Shown here in pieces: positions 1 through 6,243 of a stretch of 6,243 bases of DNA (position 1 is the first letter of the stretch; each line of letters starts with the position of its first letter). Source of the DNA: an uncultured Dorea sp. (lineage in GTDB: Bacteria; Bacillota_A; Clostridia; Lachnospirales; Lachnospiraceae); the NCBI GenBank assembly GCA_948468495.1, contig CAOKJI010000126.1:1-6243 (forward strand), written 5' to 3'. The position numbers and the translations under genes are program-made. The notes under the pieces are model-generated. The model did not search any database, was not told the origin of the DNA, and saw nothing but the letters and a program-made list of their open reading frames with translations.

Positions 1-143
1 TTCTGCAAGATGCTGTCCCAATTTGCATCAGATTTTACGCTGGATTTGGGAGGTGCAGCGGGCTACATTGACTAAATTCAGCGTAAAACCTGGTGTAAAG
101 CGGGACTGCAGATTATAGGAATGAATTTTTAGACACGCTCTAA
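1..143. repeat. Imperfect palindromic element, truncated by the window edge (MITE-like or structured RNA)
   Basis: This gene-free stretch downstream of the threonine dehydratase gene is one large imperfect inverted repeat. Base n pairs with base 121-n with no gaps. The best part pairs 22-47 with 74-99: 22 of 26 positions are Watson-Crick and three more are G-T, with the core TTTTACGCTG matching CAGCGTAAAA. Over 1-60 against 61-120 I count 41 Watson-Crick and 8 G-T positions. Pairing reaches base 1, so the left arm probably continues outside the window; symmetry puts its end roughly 20 bases to the left. The right end appears to lie at the small perfect inverted repeat TTAGA-N5-TCTAA (129-143), which contains the ilvA stop codon. 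No reading frame and no T-run typical of an intrinsic terminator is visible. A small non-autonomous mobile repeat or a transcribed structured element are both possible; the symmetry is observed, the identity is inferred. Confidence 0.7.
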
Positions 144-1354
144 TACAGCTTCGCCCCAATTTCTTCCGGCTCAAATCCCGCCCCCCGAAGGGCCGCCATA
201 ATCTCTTTCTTATGCTCCGTTCCGAATGCTTCCATCGTAATACGAAGCTCTACTGCCGCATGGCGGTTGGTGCTTACAAACTGGTTATGCTCCAGCTTGA
301 TGACATTGCCCTTGGCATTTGCAATGGCAGAGGCCACCCGCACCAGCTCGCCCGGCTTATCCGGAAGAAGTACCGATACGGAGAAGATTCGGCCTCTCTG
401 AATCAGTCCATGCTGTACAATCGAAGACATCGTGATTACATCCATATTACCGCCGCTTAGAATCGCAACCGCCTTTTTCCCCTTCAAATCCATCTGCTTG
501 AGAGCTGCAACAGTCAGAAGCCCCGAATTTTCCACAATCATCTTATGATTCTCCACCAAATCCAGAAATGCGCCAATCAAATCGTCGTCCTCTACCAGCA
601 GGATTTCATCCACATTTTCCTTCACATAAGGCAGATTCTTATCCCCGACTCTTTTTACCGCCGTTCCGTCTGCAATGGTATCCGCGCTTGGAAGCTCCAC
701 CGGCTCTCCCGCTGCAATGGCTGCCGTCATACTGGCGGCCTGCACAGGCTCCACTCCGATTACTTTAATCTTCGGATTCAGCATCTTGGCCAGCGCCGAT
801 ACCCCGGTAATCAGCCCGCCGCCGCCGATGGGCGCCAGAATGTAATCCACTGTGGGAAGCTCCTGCACAATCTCCATGGCTATGGTTCCCTGTCCGGTTG
901 CCACGTCCAAATCGTCAAATGGATGTACGAAGGTATATCCCTTCTCTTCGGCAAGCTTCAGAGCATGCGCGCAGGCGTCGTCGTACACGTCTCCGTAAAG
1001 AATCACTTCCGCTCCGTATCCTTTGGTCCGGTTCACCTTAATCAGAGGCGTTCCCGTAGGCATAACCACCACTGCTTTGCAGCCGTATTTCTGGGCCGCA
1101 TACGCCACGCCCTGTGCATGATTTCCCGCGGATGCGGTAATCAGTCCCCGCTCCCTCTCCTCATCGGTAAGGGTACTGATTTTGTAGTAAGCGCCCCGCA
1201 CCTTATAAGCCCCCGTAAACTGCATATTCTCAGGCTTTAAATATATCTTACCCCCGGTCTGCCAGCTTAAATACTCACTGTACATCAATTTGGTAGGATT
1301 GGTTACCCGTTTCACCAGCTCGCTTGCTTCCTCAAATTTCTCTAATGTTAACAT
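140..1354 (-). CDS. ilvA: Threonine dehydratase (threonine ammonia-lyase), PLP-dependent, with C-terminal ACT domain
   Basis: This cytoplasmic enzyme of 404 residues is predicted to deaminate L-threonine to 2-oxobutanoate and ammonia, which feeds isoleucine synthesis or threonine catabolism. The fold-type II PLP domain spans about residues 1-320. The PLP-binding lysine is K51 in TGAYKVRGA, the substrate loop is SAGNHAQG (75-82), the phosphate-binding glycine loop is GGGGL (177-181) and SGGN lies at 300-303. A single ACT-like domain (about 324-400, containing LLPDKPGEL) suggests amino acid feedback control. The length fits the medium single-ACT form, shorter than E. coli IlvA (about 514 residues, larger regulatory part) and longer than TdcB (about 329, no ACT). 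The start has an AGGGGG Shine-Dalgarno sequence eight bases upstream. It follows ftsY on the same strand after 145 bases with no recognisable leader such as a T-box. Whether it is biosynthetic or catabolic cannot be told from sequence, and some relatives also accept serine. Confidence 0.93.
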   Translation of the reverse strand: MLTLEKFEEASELVKRVTNPTKLMYSEYLSWQTGGKIYLKPENMQFTGAYKVRGAYYKISTLTDEERERGLITASAGNHAQGVAYAAQKYGCKAVVVMPTGTPLIKVNRTKGYGAEVILYGDVYDDACAHALKLAEEKGYTFVHPFDDLDVATGQGTIAMEIVQELPTVDYILAPIGGGGLITGVSALAKMLNPKIKVIGVEPVQAASMTAAIAAGEPVELPSADTIADGTAVKRVGDKNLPYVKENVDEILLVEDDDLIGAFLDLVENHKMIVENSGLLTVAALKQMDLKGKKAVAILSGGNMDVITMSSIVQHGLIQRGRIFSVSVLLPDKPGELVRVASAIANAKGNVIKLEHNQFVSTNRHAAVELRITMEAFGTEHKKEIMAALRGAGFEPEEIGAKLY

Positions 1355-1362
1355 CTTCTCGT

Positions 1363-1368
1363 CCCCCT
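1363..1368 (-). promoter_or_regulatory. Ribosome binding site of ilvA
   Basis: The minus strand reads AGGGGG here, followed by eight bases and the ATG at 1354. This supports the chosen start of the threonine dehydratase; no alternative in-frame start is needed because the protein begins with the usual short N-terminal helix of the family. Confidence 0.65.
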
Positions 1369-1395
1369 GATTCTAATCCATTATCCATTCAGATT

Positions 1396-1425
1396 TTCCC
1401 GCGATGGAATTTCGCACCCGCGGAA
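1396..1425 (-). other. Weak hairpin in the ftsY-ilvA spacer
   Basis: In the 145-base spacer between ftsY and ilvA, the minus strand carries TTCCGCG and CGCGGGAA, which can pair as a seven-base stem with one bulged base around a loop of about 15 bases. A competing four-base stem (GCGA with TCGC) lies inside it. It is not followed by a run of T on the minus strand, so I do not call it a terminator. It could slow polymerase or be incidental. The rest of the spacer shows no convincing promoter, riboswitch or gene. Confidence 0.3.
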
Positions 1426-1499
1426 TTACTTGCCGCCTAAAAAATATGCGGACCTGTCCAATTACTGCATCAATCCTCCGGTATGACTGTCGGCTCCTT

Positions 1500-2444
1500 C
1501 TACATCTGTTTCTCCTGTCTCTCCGGCGAGAACAATGCATTTACAAAAGCGTCCGGGTCAAACCTCTGCAAATCCTCCAGTTTCTCGCCCACGCCGATAT
1601 ATTTGACCGGTATGCCAAGCTCCGCCTGTACCGCGACTGCAATACCGCCCTTTGCGGTACCGTCCATCTTGGTCAGAATAATTCCGGTGATGTCCGCAAC
1701 CTCCTTAAATTCCCTGGCTTGCTGCAGGGCGTTCTGCCCGGTAGTCGCATCCAGAACCACAAAGGTCTCCCGGCAGGCTTCCGGGTATTCCCTGTCAATC
1801 ACCCGGTTCATCTTGCGCAGCTCTTCCATCAGATTTTTCTTATTATGAAGACGCCCGGCTGTATCGCAGAGAAGAATATCTGCATGCCTCGCCTTAGCCG
1901 CCGCAACCGCGTCGTATACCACTGCGGCCGGGTCGGAGCCCTCCTGTCCGCCAATCAGCTCCGCATGGGCCCTGTCCGCCCACTCCTTCAGTTGTTCTCC
2001 CGCAGCCGCCCGGAAGGTATCCGCAGCTGCGATGATGACCCGTTTTCCCTCCGCGCTATACTGACCGGCAAGCTTTCCGATAGTGGTGGTCTTCCCCACG
2101 CCATTCACGCCCACCACCAGAATCACCGGATACATTTCTTCAAATTCATACTGTACAGCGCCCACGCTCATCTGCTCCCTGATACTTTCAATCAGAATTT
2201 CCCGGCAGGCTTCCGGCTCCCTGATATGCTGCTCCTTTACCTTCGCTTTCAGATTATCCAAAATATCATAGGTGGCTTTCACCCCCAAATCCCCCATAAT
2301 CATAACTTCTTCCAATTCTTCGTAAAAATCCTCGTCGATATTGGAAAAACCGCCGAATACACTGTCCATTCCGGACACAATATTATCTCTCGTTTTATTC
2401 AGTCCCGACACAAGCCGGTCAAAAAATCCACTTCCTGCTTCCAT
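1500..2444 (-). CDS. ftsY: Signal recognition particle receptor FtsY (SRP-type GTPase)
   Basis: FtsY is the membrane-associated receptor that docks the Ffh/4.5S RNA-ribosome complex and hands nascent membrane proteins to the SecYEG translocon through reciprocal GTP hydrolysis with Ffh. From the ATG at 2444 the protein has 314 residues. A short N-terminal amphipathic stretch (GFFDRLVSGLNKT, 6-18) begins the helical N domain. The G domain shows G1 GVNGVGKT (112-119), G2 DTFRAAA (142-148), G3 DTAGR (194-198), G4 TKMD (258-261) and the closing GVGE (284-287), followed by the family-typical LEDLQRFDPDAFVNALF. TKMDGTAKGG separates it from unrelated GTPases, and the absence of an M domain excludes Ffh. 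It lacks the long acidic N-terminal extension of E. coli FtsY, as is usual in Firmicutes. An in-frame ATG at 2495 would add 17 residues, but those codons read through the strong Shine-Dalgarno sequence and resemble no family sequence. It lies 102 bases after smc, probably in the same transcript. Confidence 0.96.
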   Translation of the reverse strand: MEAGSGFFDRLVSGLNKTRDNIVSGMDSVFGGFSNIDEDFYEELEEVMIMGDLGVKATYDILDNLKAKVKEQHIREPEACREILIESIREQMSVGAVQYEFEEMYPVILVVGVNGVGKTTTIGKLAGQYSAEGKRVIIAAADTFRAAAGEQLKEWADRAHAELIGGQEGSDPAAVVYDAVAAAKARHADILLCDTAGRLHNKKNLMEELRKMNRVIDREYPEACRETFVVLDATTGQNALQQAREFKEVADITGIILTKMDGTAKGGIAVAVQAELGIPVKYIGVGEKLEDLQRFDPDAFVNALFSPERQEKQM

Positions 2445-2449
2445 AACTT

Positions 2450-2456
2450 CCTCCTT
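2450..2456 (-). promoter_or_regulatory. Ribosome binding site that decides the ftsY start
   Basis: The minus strand reads AAGGAGG, five bases before the ATG at 2444. This near-perfect Shine-Dalgarno sequence lies inside the longer open frame starting at 2495, where it would encode Lys-Glu-Glu; no comparable site precedes 2495. The shorter 314-residue FtsY is therefore preferred. Confidence 0.85.
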
Positions 2457-2506
2457 ACTTTCCAGACAAGCTCTGAACCAGGCCGCCCCATGCACTCGTT
2501 AAATAC

Positions 2507-2524
2507 CGCTGTATTAATACAGCG
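2507..2524. other. Perfect 18-bp palindrome between smc and ftsY
   Basis: The sequence CGCTGTATTAATACAGCG equals its own reverse complement. As RNA from the operon strand it forms a seven-base stem closed by a UUAA tetraloop. It begins 22 bases after the smc stop codon and ends 62 bases before the ftsY start. No T-run follows on the minus strand, so it is not a standard intrinsic terminator. It could be a binding site for a dimeric regulator, an mRNA 3'-end stabiliser or a processing hairpin. The palindrome is directly visible; no function can be assigned. Confidence 0.6.
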
Positions 2525-2546
2525 AACAGTTCTCATCAGAAACGCC

Positions 2547-5500
2547 TTATTCCTCCAACTCATCTTCTAAGAGACTGACGGATACCAGAGCCGACACGCC
2601 CTTCTCCTGCATCGTAATTCCATACAGCCGGTCCGCCGCCGTCATCGTTCCCCTTCTATGGGTAATGACAATAAACTGCGTATTTTTCGTCAGTTTATGC
2701 AGATACTGTGCAAATCTGGTTACATTTGAATCATCCAGCGCCGCCTCAATCTCGTCCAGCAGACAGAACGGCGACGGTTTCAAATTCTGAATGGCAAATA
2801 ACAGAGAAATCGCCGTCAGAGCCTTCTCCCCTCCGGAAAGCTGCATCATATTCTGCAGTTTCTTTCCCGGCGGCTGCGCAATAATCCGAATCCCGGCCTC
2901 TAAGATATCCTCGTCTTCCATCAGCTCCAGCGTTCCCTTTCCGCCGCCGAACAATTCTTTGAATACGTGGTCAAATTCTTCTCCAATCCGCGCAAACTGC
3001 TCCGCAAACTGCTTGCGCATAGCTTCGTCCAGCTCCTCGACAATCTTCACAAGAGTCGCCTCCGCCTCGACCAAATCGTCATGCTGACCTTTAAGGAACT
3101 CATAGCGCTCCGACAGACTTTTGAAATCTTCAATTGCATTCACATTGACGGAACCAAGTTCTTTAATCTCATTTTTCAGAGTCTGTATCCGCTTTTTCAT
3201 CACTGCCAAATCCGTCAGATTCTCATTCCGAAGTTCCATTGCATGACCATAAGTCAGCTCATACTCTTCCCACATATAATTCATCTGCTTGTCCGTCGCC
3301 TCTTCATAGCTTTCCTGCCTGCTCTCCAGACGGAAAATCTCTTTATCCAAATCGGACATATGCTTCAACAAATCCTCTCTCTTCTGTAAGAAAGACTTGT
3401 GCCGTCTGCCTAACTCTTCCCGCTCCTGAACGGATTTCTGTATTTCTGCTTCAATTTCCTCAAACAGCTCTTTGGAATTATCAATAGTCTGGCGGATTTC
3501 CTGAATCTGTTCTTCCTTGCCCTGAATCTCCTGAGACACATTATCCTTACCAGATTCTAAGTTCTCCAGCTCATTCTGATATTTGACAATTTCTTCCCTG
3601 ATACGGGCTGCATTCTCTTTTGCAAAGAAATTCTGCTGCTCTAAACCCGCGCAGGCAAGGTGCGCCTCTTCCGACAACTTCTGGCGCTCTCCCTCCTGCG
3701 TCCGCAGCTCATCCAGAGTCTCCTGGGTCTTCGTCACATTCTCCGTCAGCTCTTTTTCCAGGTTCTCGGATGTATCAAGCTCCAGCGCAATGGATTCCTG
3801 ATTGTCGCTGATTTCTGTTATCTGGGCGTCCAGCTCCTGCGTCTCTTTTCTTACGTGTTCTGCCGCCTCCACAGCGGATTCAATCCGCCCTTTTGACTGT
3901 TCCACATTCATCTTCGCGGTATTCTGATTTACGTAAGCTTCCTGAAGCTGTTTCTGAATATCGTCAATCACTCCATAATAACCGGCGCGTTCATTTCTCA
4001 AAGCATCCGTACTCTTCTGGACGTCCTCCATTCTCTGCTTCCACTGGAGGACAATCTTTTCCAACTCTTCAATCTCCCGCCTTCTGCCAAGTAAATTGCT
4101 GGAATTCTTAAATGCGCCGCCTGTCATGGAGCCTCCCGGATTCAGAAGCTCTCCCTCAACCGTTACCAGCCTGAGGGACTGATGATACTTCCTTGCAATT
4201 GCAATTCCATGGTCGATATGGTCTACCACGATGGTTCTCCCCAGGAGATTTTCCGCCAGTCCTCTGTATCTGTCGTCCACCTGCACCAGCGTATCCGCCA
4301 TACCGATTACTCCTGGCTCCTTTAAGGCTTCCGGCCGGTTCATGCCTCTCCTTCCTCCCGCGCTGGTAAGAGGCAGAAATGTTGCCCGCCCGTATTTATT
4401 CTTCTTTAAAAATGCAATCATCCGCTTAGCCGTATCCTCTGTATCCGTAACAATATTCTGGATACTTCCTCCAAGCGCGGTTTCAATCGCAGTCTCGTAT
4501 TCCTGTTCCACTTTAATGATATCCGCAACAACGCCTATCAGCCCCGGCTCCTGATTCTTATGCTCCATCACTCTGCGGATACTGTTCCCATACCCATCGT
4601 AACGCTCCGTAATATTCCTCAAAGATTCCAGTCTTGACCGCTCTCTGTGATAAGAAGTCTGACTTCTCTTAAAGTCTTCCGCTCCTTCTTCAATCTCTTT
4701 CTGCAGCTTCGTAATCTTTGACTCATAAGCGTCATTTCGCTCTGTCAGAGTAATAATCTTCCCGGAAATCTCTTCTAATTCCCGTTCATACCCCTCCAGA
4801 TTCTCATTTTCTCTCTGAATCTCATTCTGAGAATCGGAGAGCTGTCCCTGCATCTGCGTCTTGCGGGCCTGAATCTGCTCCATCATCGTATCATAGCGCT
4901 GAATCTTAGCCCTTGTGGACGCCCGGTTATTCAGAAGCTCAATAATATCATTCTTCGCTTTCTCAATATCAGAAGTCAGCGTCGCAATTCTGGTCTGGGT
5001 ATCGATCAGCTGTTCCTTCGCCCCCGCCTCCTCTTTCTGTTTCGCCGCCAATTGTTCCTTCAGCTCGATGGTTTCCGCAGATAACTGTGCGAGACTCTCC
5101 TCCCTAATCTGAATCTCCTCGTGAATTGCATCGACGCGTTTTGCAAAATGTCTGTCGGCCGTATGGGCGCTGTTAATCTGTTCCTTTAGCAGCGCAATCT
5201 CATTCTCTAACTGCTGCTTTAAGAGATTCGTCTCATTCAACTTCGACTTATAGTGCTCAATGGAATCGTCAATGCTGTCCATCTGCTCTTCCACCGCCTG
5301 ATATTCTTCCTTCATATTGCCATAATCGGCGGAAGCCTTCTCAAGCTCTTCCTTCGTCACCGCAAGCTTGTCCTGAATATCCTGAATCTGCTCCTTCAGC
5401 CTTGCCGTCTCCAAAAGAAACATATTGATATCGTAAGTCTTCAGTTCTTCTCTTTTTTTCAAATATTCCTTTGCCGTCTCAGCCTGCCGTCCTAACGGCT

Positions 5501-6107
5501 CTCTCTGCTTCTCCAGCTCTGACAGGATATCGTTGACACGAACAAGATTCTGTCTCTCGTCTTCTAATTTCTTCAGGGACATATTCTTACGGCGCTTGAA
5601 TTTGACAATTCCCGCCGCTTCGTCAAAGAGTTCTCTCCTCTCCTCCGGTTTTCCGCTCAGAATCTTATCAATCTGTCCCTGACCGATAATGGAGTAACCT
5701 TCCTTCCCAATACCTGTATCATAGAACAGCTCGTTCACATCCTTCAGTCTGCAGGCGCCGCCGTTAATCAGATATTCACTCTCTCCGGAACGGTACAGCT
5801 TCCTTGCAATCGTCACTTCCTCATAGTCAATCGCTAACTGATGATCCGAATTATCCAGCGTAATCGCCACATATGCGTAGCTTAAGGGCTTCCGGTTCTC
5901 CGTACCCGAGAAAATAACATCCTGCATACTGCCGCCCCGAAGCTGCTTAATCCGCTGCTCGCCCAGCACCCACCGCACCGCGTCCGCCACATTGCTCTTT
6001 CCGCTTCCATTCGGTCCTACAATTCCCGTAATCCCATTATGGAAATCAAATACAATCTTATGGGCAAAGGATTTAAACCCATGCACCTCTATGCTCTTTA
6101 AATACAT
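2547..6107 (-). CDS. smc: Chromosome condensation and segregation ATPase SMC
   Basis: This is the complete 1186-residue SMC, the same length as Bacillus subtilis SMC. With ScpA and ScpB (not in this window) it forms the condensin that loads near the origin and extrudes or zips chromosome arms. The N-terminal ATPase half carries Walker A GPNGSGKSN (31-39, K37), the R-loop arginine R57 and the Q-loop GQGQ (142-145). A first coiled-coil arm of Glu/Lys/Gln-rich heptads covers about 168-505. The hinge dimerisation domain lies near 519-665, from GLIGVVAD to SMTGG. The returning coiled coil runs to about 1015 and includes the conserved LGSVN (984-988). The C-terminal ATPase half has the signature LSGGEKA (1090-1096), Walker B FCLLDE (1114-1119, catalytic E1119), D-loop EAALDD and the switch histidine H1150. 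The two arms are nearly equal in length, as antiparallel folding requires. The frame is intact. The gene starts 24 bases after rnc and precedes ftsY. MukB and RecN are excluded by hinge and motifs. Confidence 0.98.
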   Translation of the reverse strand: MYLKSIEVHGFKSFAHKIVFDFHNGITGIVGPNGSGKSNVADAVRWVLGEQRIKQLRGGSMQDVIFSGTENRKPLSYAYVAITLDNSDHQLAIDYEEVTIARKLYRSGESEYLINGGACRLKDVNELFYDTGIGKEGYSIIGQGQIDKILSGKPEERRELFDEAAGIVKFKRRKNMSLKKLEDERQNLVRVNDILSELEKQREPLGRQAETAKEYLKKREELKTYDINMFLLETARLKEQIQDIQDKLAVTKEELEKASADYGNMKEEYQAVEEQMDSIDDSIEHYKSKLNETNLLKQQLENEIALLKEQINSAHTADRHFAKRVDAIHEEIQIREESLAQLSAETIELKEQLAAKQKEEAGAKEQLIDTQTRIATLTSDIEKAKNDIIELLNNRASTRAKIQRYDTMMEQIQARKTQMQGQLSDSQNEIQRENENLEGYERELEEISGKIITLTERNDAYESKITKLQKEIEEGAEDFKRSQTSYHRERSRLESLRNITERYDGYGNSIRRVMEHKNQEPGLIGVVADIIKVEQEYETAIETALGGSIQNIVTDTEDTAKRMIAFLKKNKYGRATFLPLTSAGGRRGMNRPEALKEPGVIGMADTLVQVDDRYRGLAENLLGRTIVVDHIDHGIAIARKYHQSLRLVTVEGELLNPGGSMTGGAFKNSSNLLGRRREIEELEKIVLQWKQRMEDVQKSTDALRNERAGYYGVIDDIQKQLQEAYVNQNTAKMNVEQSKGRIESAVEAAEHVRKETQELDAQITEISDNQESIALELDTSENLEKELTENVTKTQETLDELRTQEGERQKLSEEAHLACAGLEQQNFFAKENAARIREEIVKYQNELENLESGKDNVSQEIQGKEEQIQEIRQTIDNSKELFEEIEAEIQKSVQEREELGRRHKSFLQKREDLLKHMSDLDKEIFRLESRQESYEEATDKQMNYMWEEYELTYGHAMELRNENLTDLAVMKKRIQTLKNEIKELGSVNVNAIEDFKSLSERYEFLKGQHDDLVEAEATLVKIVEELDEAMRKQFAEQFARIGEEFDHVFKELFGGGKGTLELMEDEDILEAGIRIIAQPPGKKLQNMMQLSGGEKALTAISLLFAIQNLKPSPFCLLDEIEAALDDSNVTRFAQYLHKLTKNTQFIVITHRRGTMTAADRLYGITMQEKGVSALVSVSLLEDELEE

Positions 6108-6109
6108 AT

Positions 6110-6116
6110 ATCACCT
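6110..6116 (-). promoter_or_regulatory. Ribosome binding site of smc
   Basis: The minus strand reads AGGTGAT just before the ATG at 6107. This matches the 3' part of the full anti-Shine-Dalgarno complement (AAGGAGGTGAT), so the short apparent spacing is normal once the pairing register is taken into account. It lies within the 24-base rnc-smc gap, which leaves no space for a separate promoter there and supports co-transcription. Confidence 0.65.
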
Positions 6117-6131
6117 ACTTCACATGATTCC

Positions 6132-6243
6132 TTACTGTTCATTTCGTTCACAGCAATCATTATCTTTTTGCAGCATCAGAATCGTCTGATAAGCCGCCTG
6201 CTGTTCCGCCGATTTCTTCGTTCTTCCCCTGCCCTGACCGTAT
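6132..6243 (-). CDS. rnc: Ribonuclease III, C-terminal end only (5' part outside the window)
   Basis: The last 36 codons before a TAA stop at 6134-6132 are visible, in the frame whose first complete codon begins at 6242. The peptide contains GRGRTKKSAEQQAAYQTIL, the characteristic last part of the double-stranded RNA binding domain: the basic GRTKK turn that contacts the RNA, followed by the final alpha helix. RNase III is an endonuclease that cuts double-stranded RNA during ribosomal RNA maturation and mRNA turnover. The catalytic domain lies beyond the right edge. A tail of about 12 residues (including DNDCCERNEQ) follows the domain and is not conserved. The order rnc-smc-ftsY is standard in Firmicutes and supports the call. 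It ends 24 bases before smc. Confidence 0.9.
   Translation of the reverse strand, partial: YGQGRGRTKKSAEQQAAYQTILMLQKDNDCCERNEQ

Noticed and set aside
1..139. Intrinsic terminator downstream of ilvA
   Set aside because: The long palindrome has an interrupted stem, and no T-run follows on the minus strand before the window ends; an end beyond the left edge cannot be judged.
545..1240. 231-codon open frame on the plus strand opposite ilvA
   Set aside because: It is antisense to a well-conserved enzyme gene, its composition is that of an antisense frame (Cys, His, Arg rich), and no domain is recognisable.
1369..1400. Possible -10 boxes (GATAAT and TAGAAT) just upstream of ilvA on the minus strand
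   Set aside because: Neither has an acceptable -35 hexamer at 16-18 bases, and both lie so close to the ribosome site that a normal 5' leader would be very short.
1448..1462. GGAC-AG-GTCC inverted repeat followed by a T-rich stretch on the minus strand, as a terminator of ftsY
   Set aside because: The four-base stem with a two-base loop is sterically poor, and the T-run does not directly follow it.
2445..2495. Upstream ATG giving FtsY an extra 17 residues
   Set aside because: No ribosome site precedes 2495, and the extension translates through the strong AAGGAGG ribosome site of the ATG at 2444.
1404..2570. 388-codon open frame on the plus strand opposite ftsY
   Set aside because: It is a shadow of ftsY: it lies antisense to a clear GTPase gene, its translation has no recognisable domain and is rich in His, Arg and Leu in a way typical of antisense frames, and no convincing ribosome site precedes it.
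2547..6107. Glu/Lys/Gln-rich repeats inside smc as possible low-complexity or repeat expansions
   Set aside because: They are the normal heptad coiled-coil arms of SMC, nearly equal in length on both sides of the hinge.

Overview
The window is an ordinary chromosomal housekeeping segment of a Gram-positive Clostridia-type bacterium, most likely a Lachnospiraceae member. This rests on the gene order rnc-smc-ftsY, the Bacillus/Clostridium-style SMC protein of 1186 residues, the short FtsY without a long acidic N-terminus, AGGAGG-type ribosome binding sites and moderate GC. The family-level assignment is an inference from gene content and protein style, not from a database search.

All genes lie on the minus strand, so transcription runs from high to low coordinates. 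At the right edge is the 3' end of rnc (RNase III, last 36 codons). After a 24-base gap comes smc (6107-2547, chromosome condensation ATPase, complete). A 102-base gap with a perfect 18-bp palindrome follows, then ftsY (2444-1500, signal recognition particle receptor GTPase; the start is placed at the codon behind a strong Shine-Dalgarno sequence). A 145-base spacer precedes a complete threonine dehydratase gene (ilvA type with a C-terminal ACT domain, 1354-140). The last 140 bases hold no gene. They hold an imperfect palindrome, centred between bases 60 and 61, that runs off the left edge of the window.

The first three genes form a compact, probably co-transcribed block for RNA processing, chromosome organisation and membrane protein targeting. 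The threonine dehydratase is unrelated in function; no convincing terminator or promoter is visible before it, so it may be read through from ftsY or have its own promoter that I cannot identify. I see no new defence, mobile or biosynthetic system. The observations most worth a second look are the palindromic element abutting the ilvA stop codon and the palindrome between smc and ftsY.
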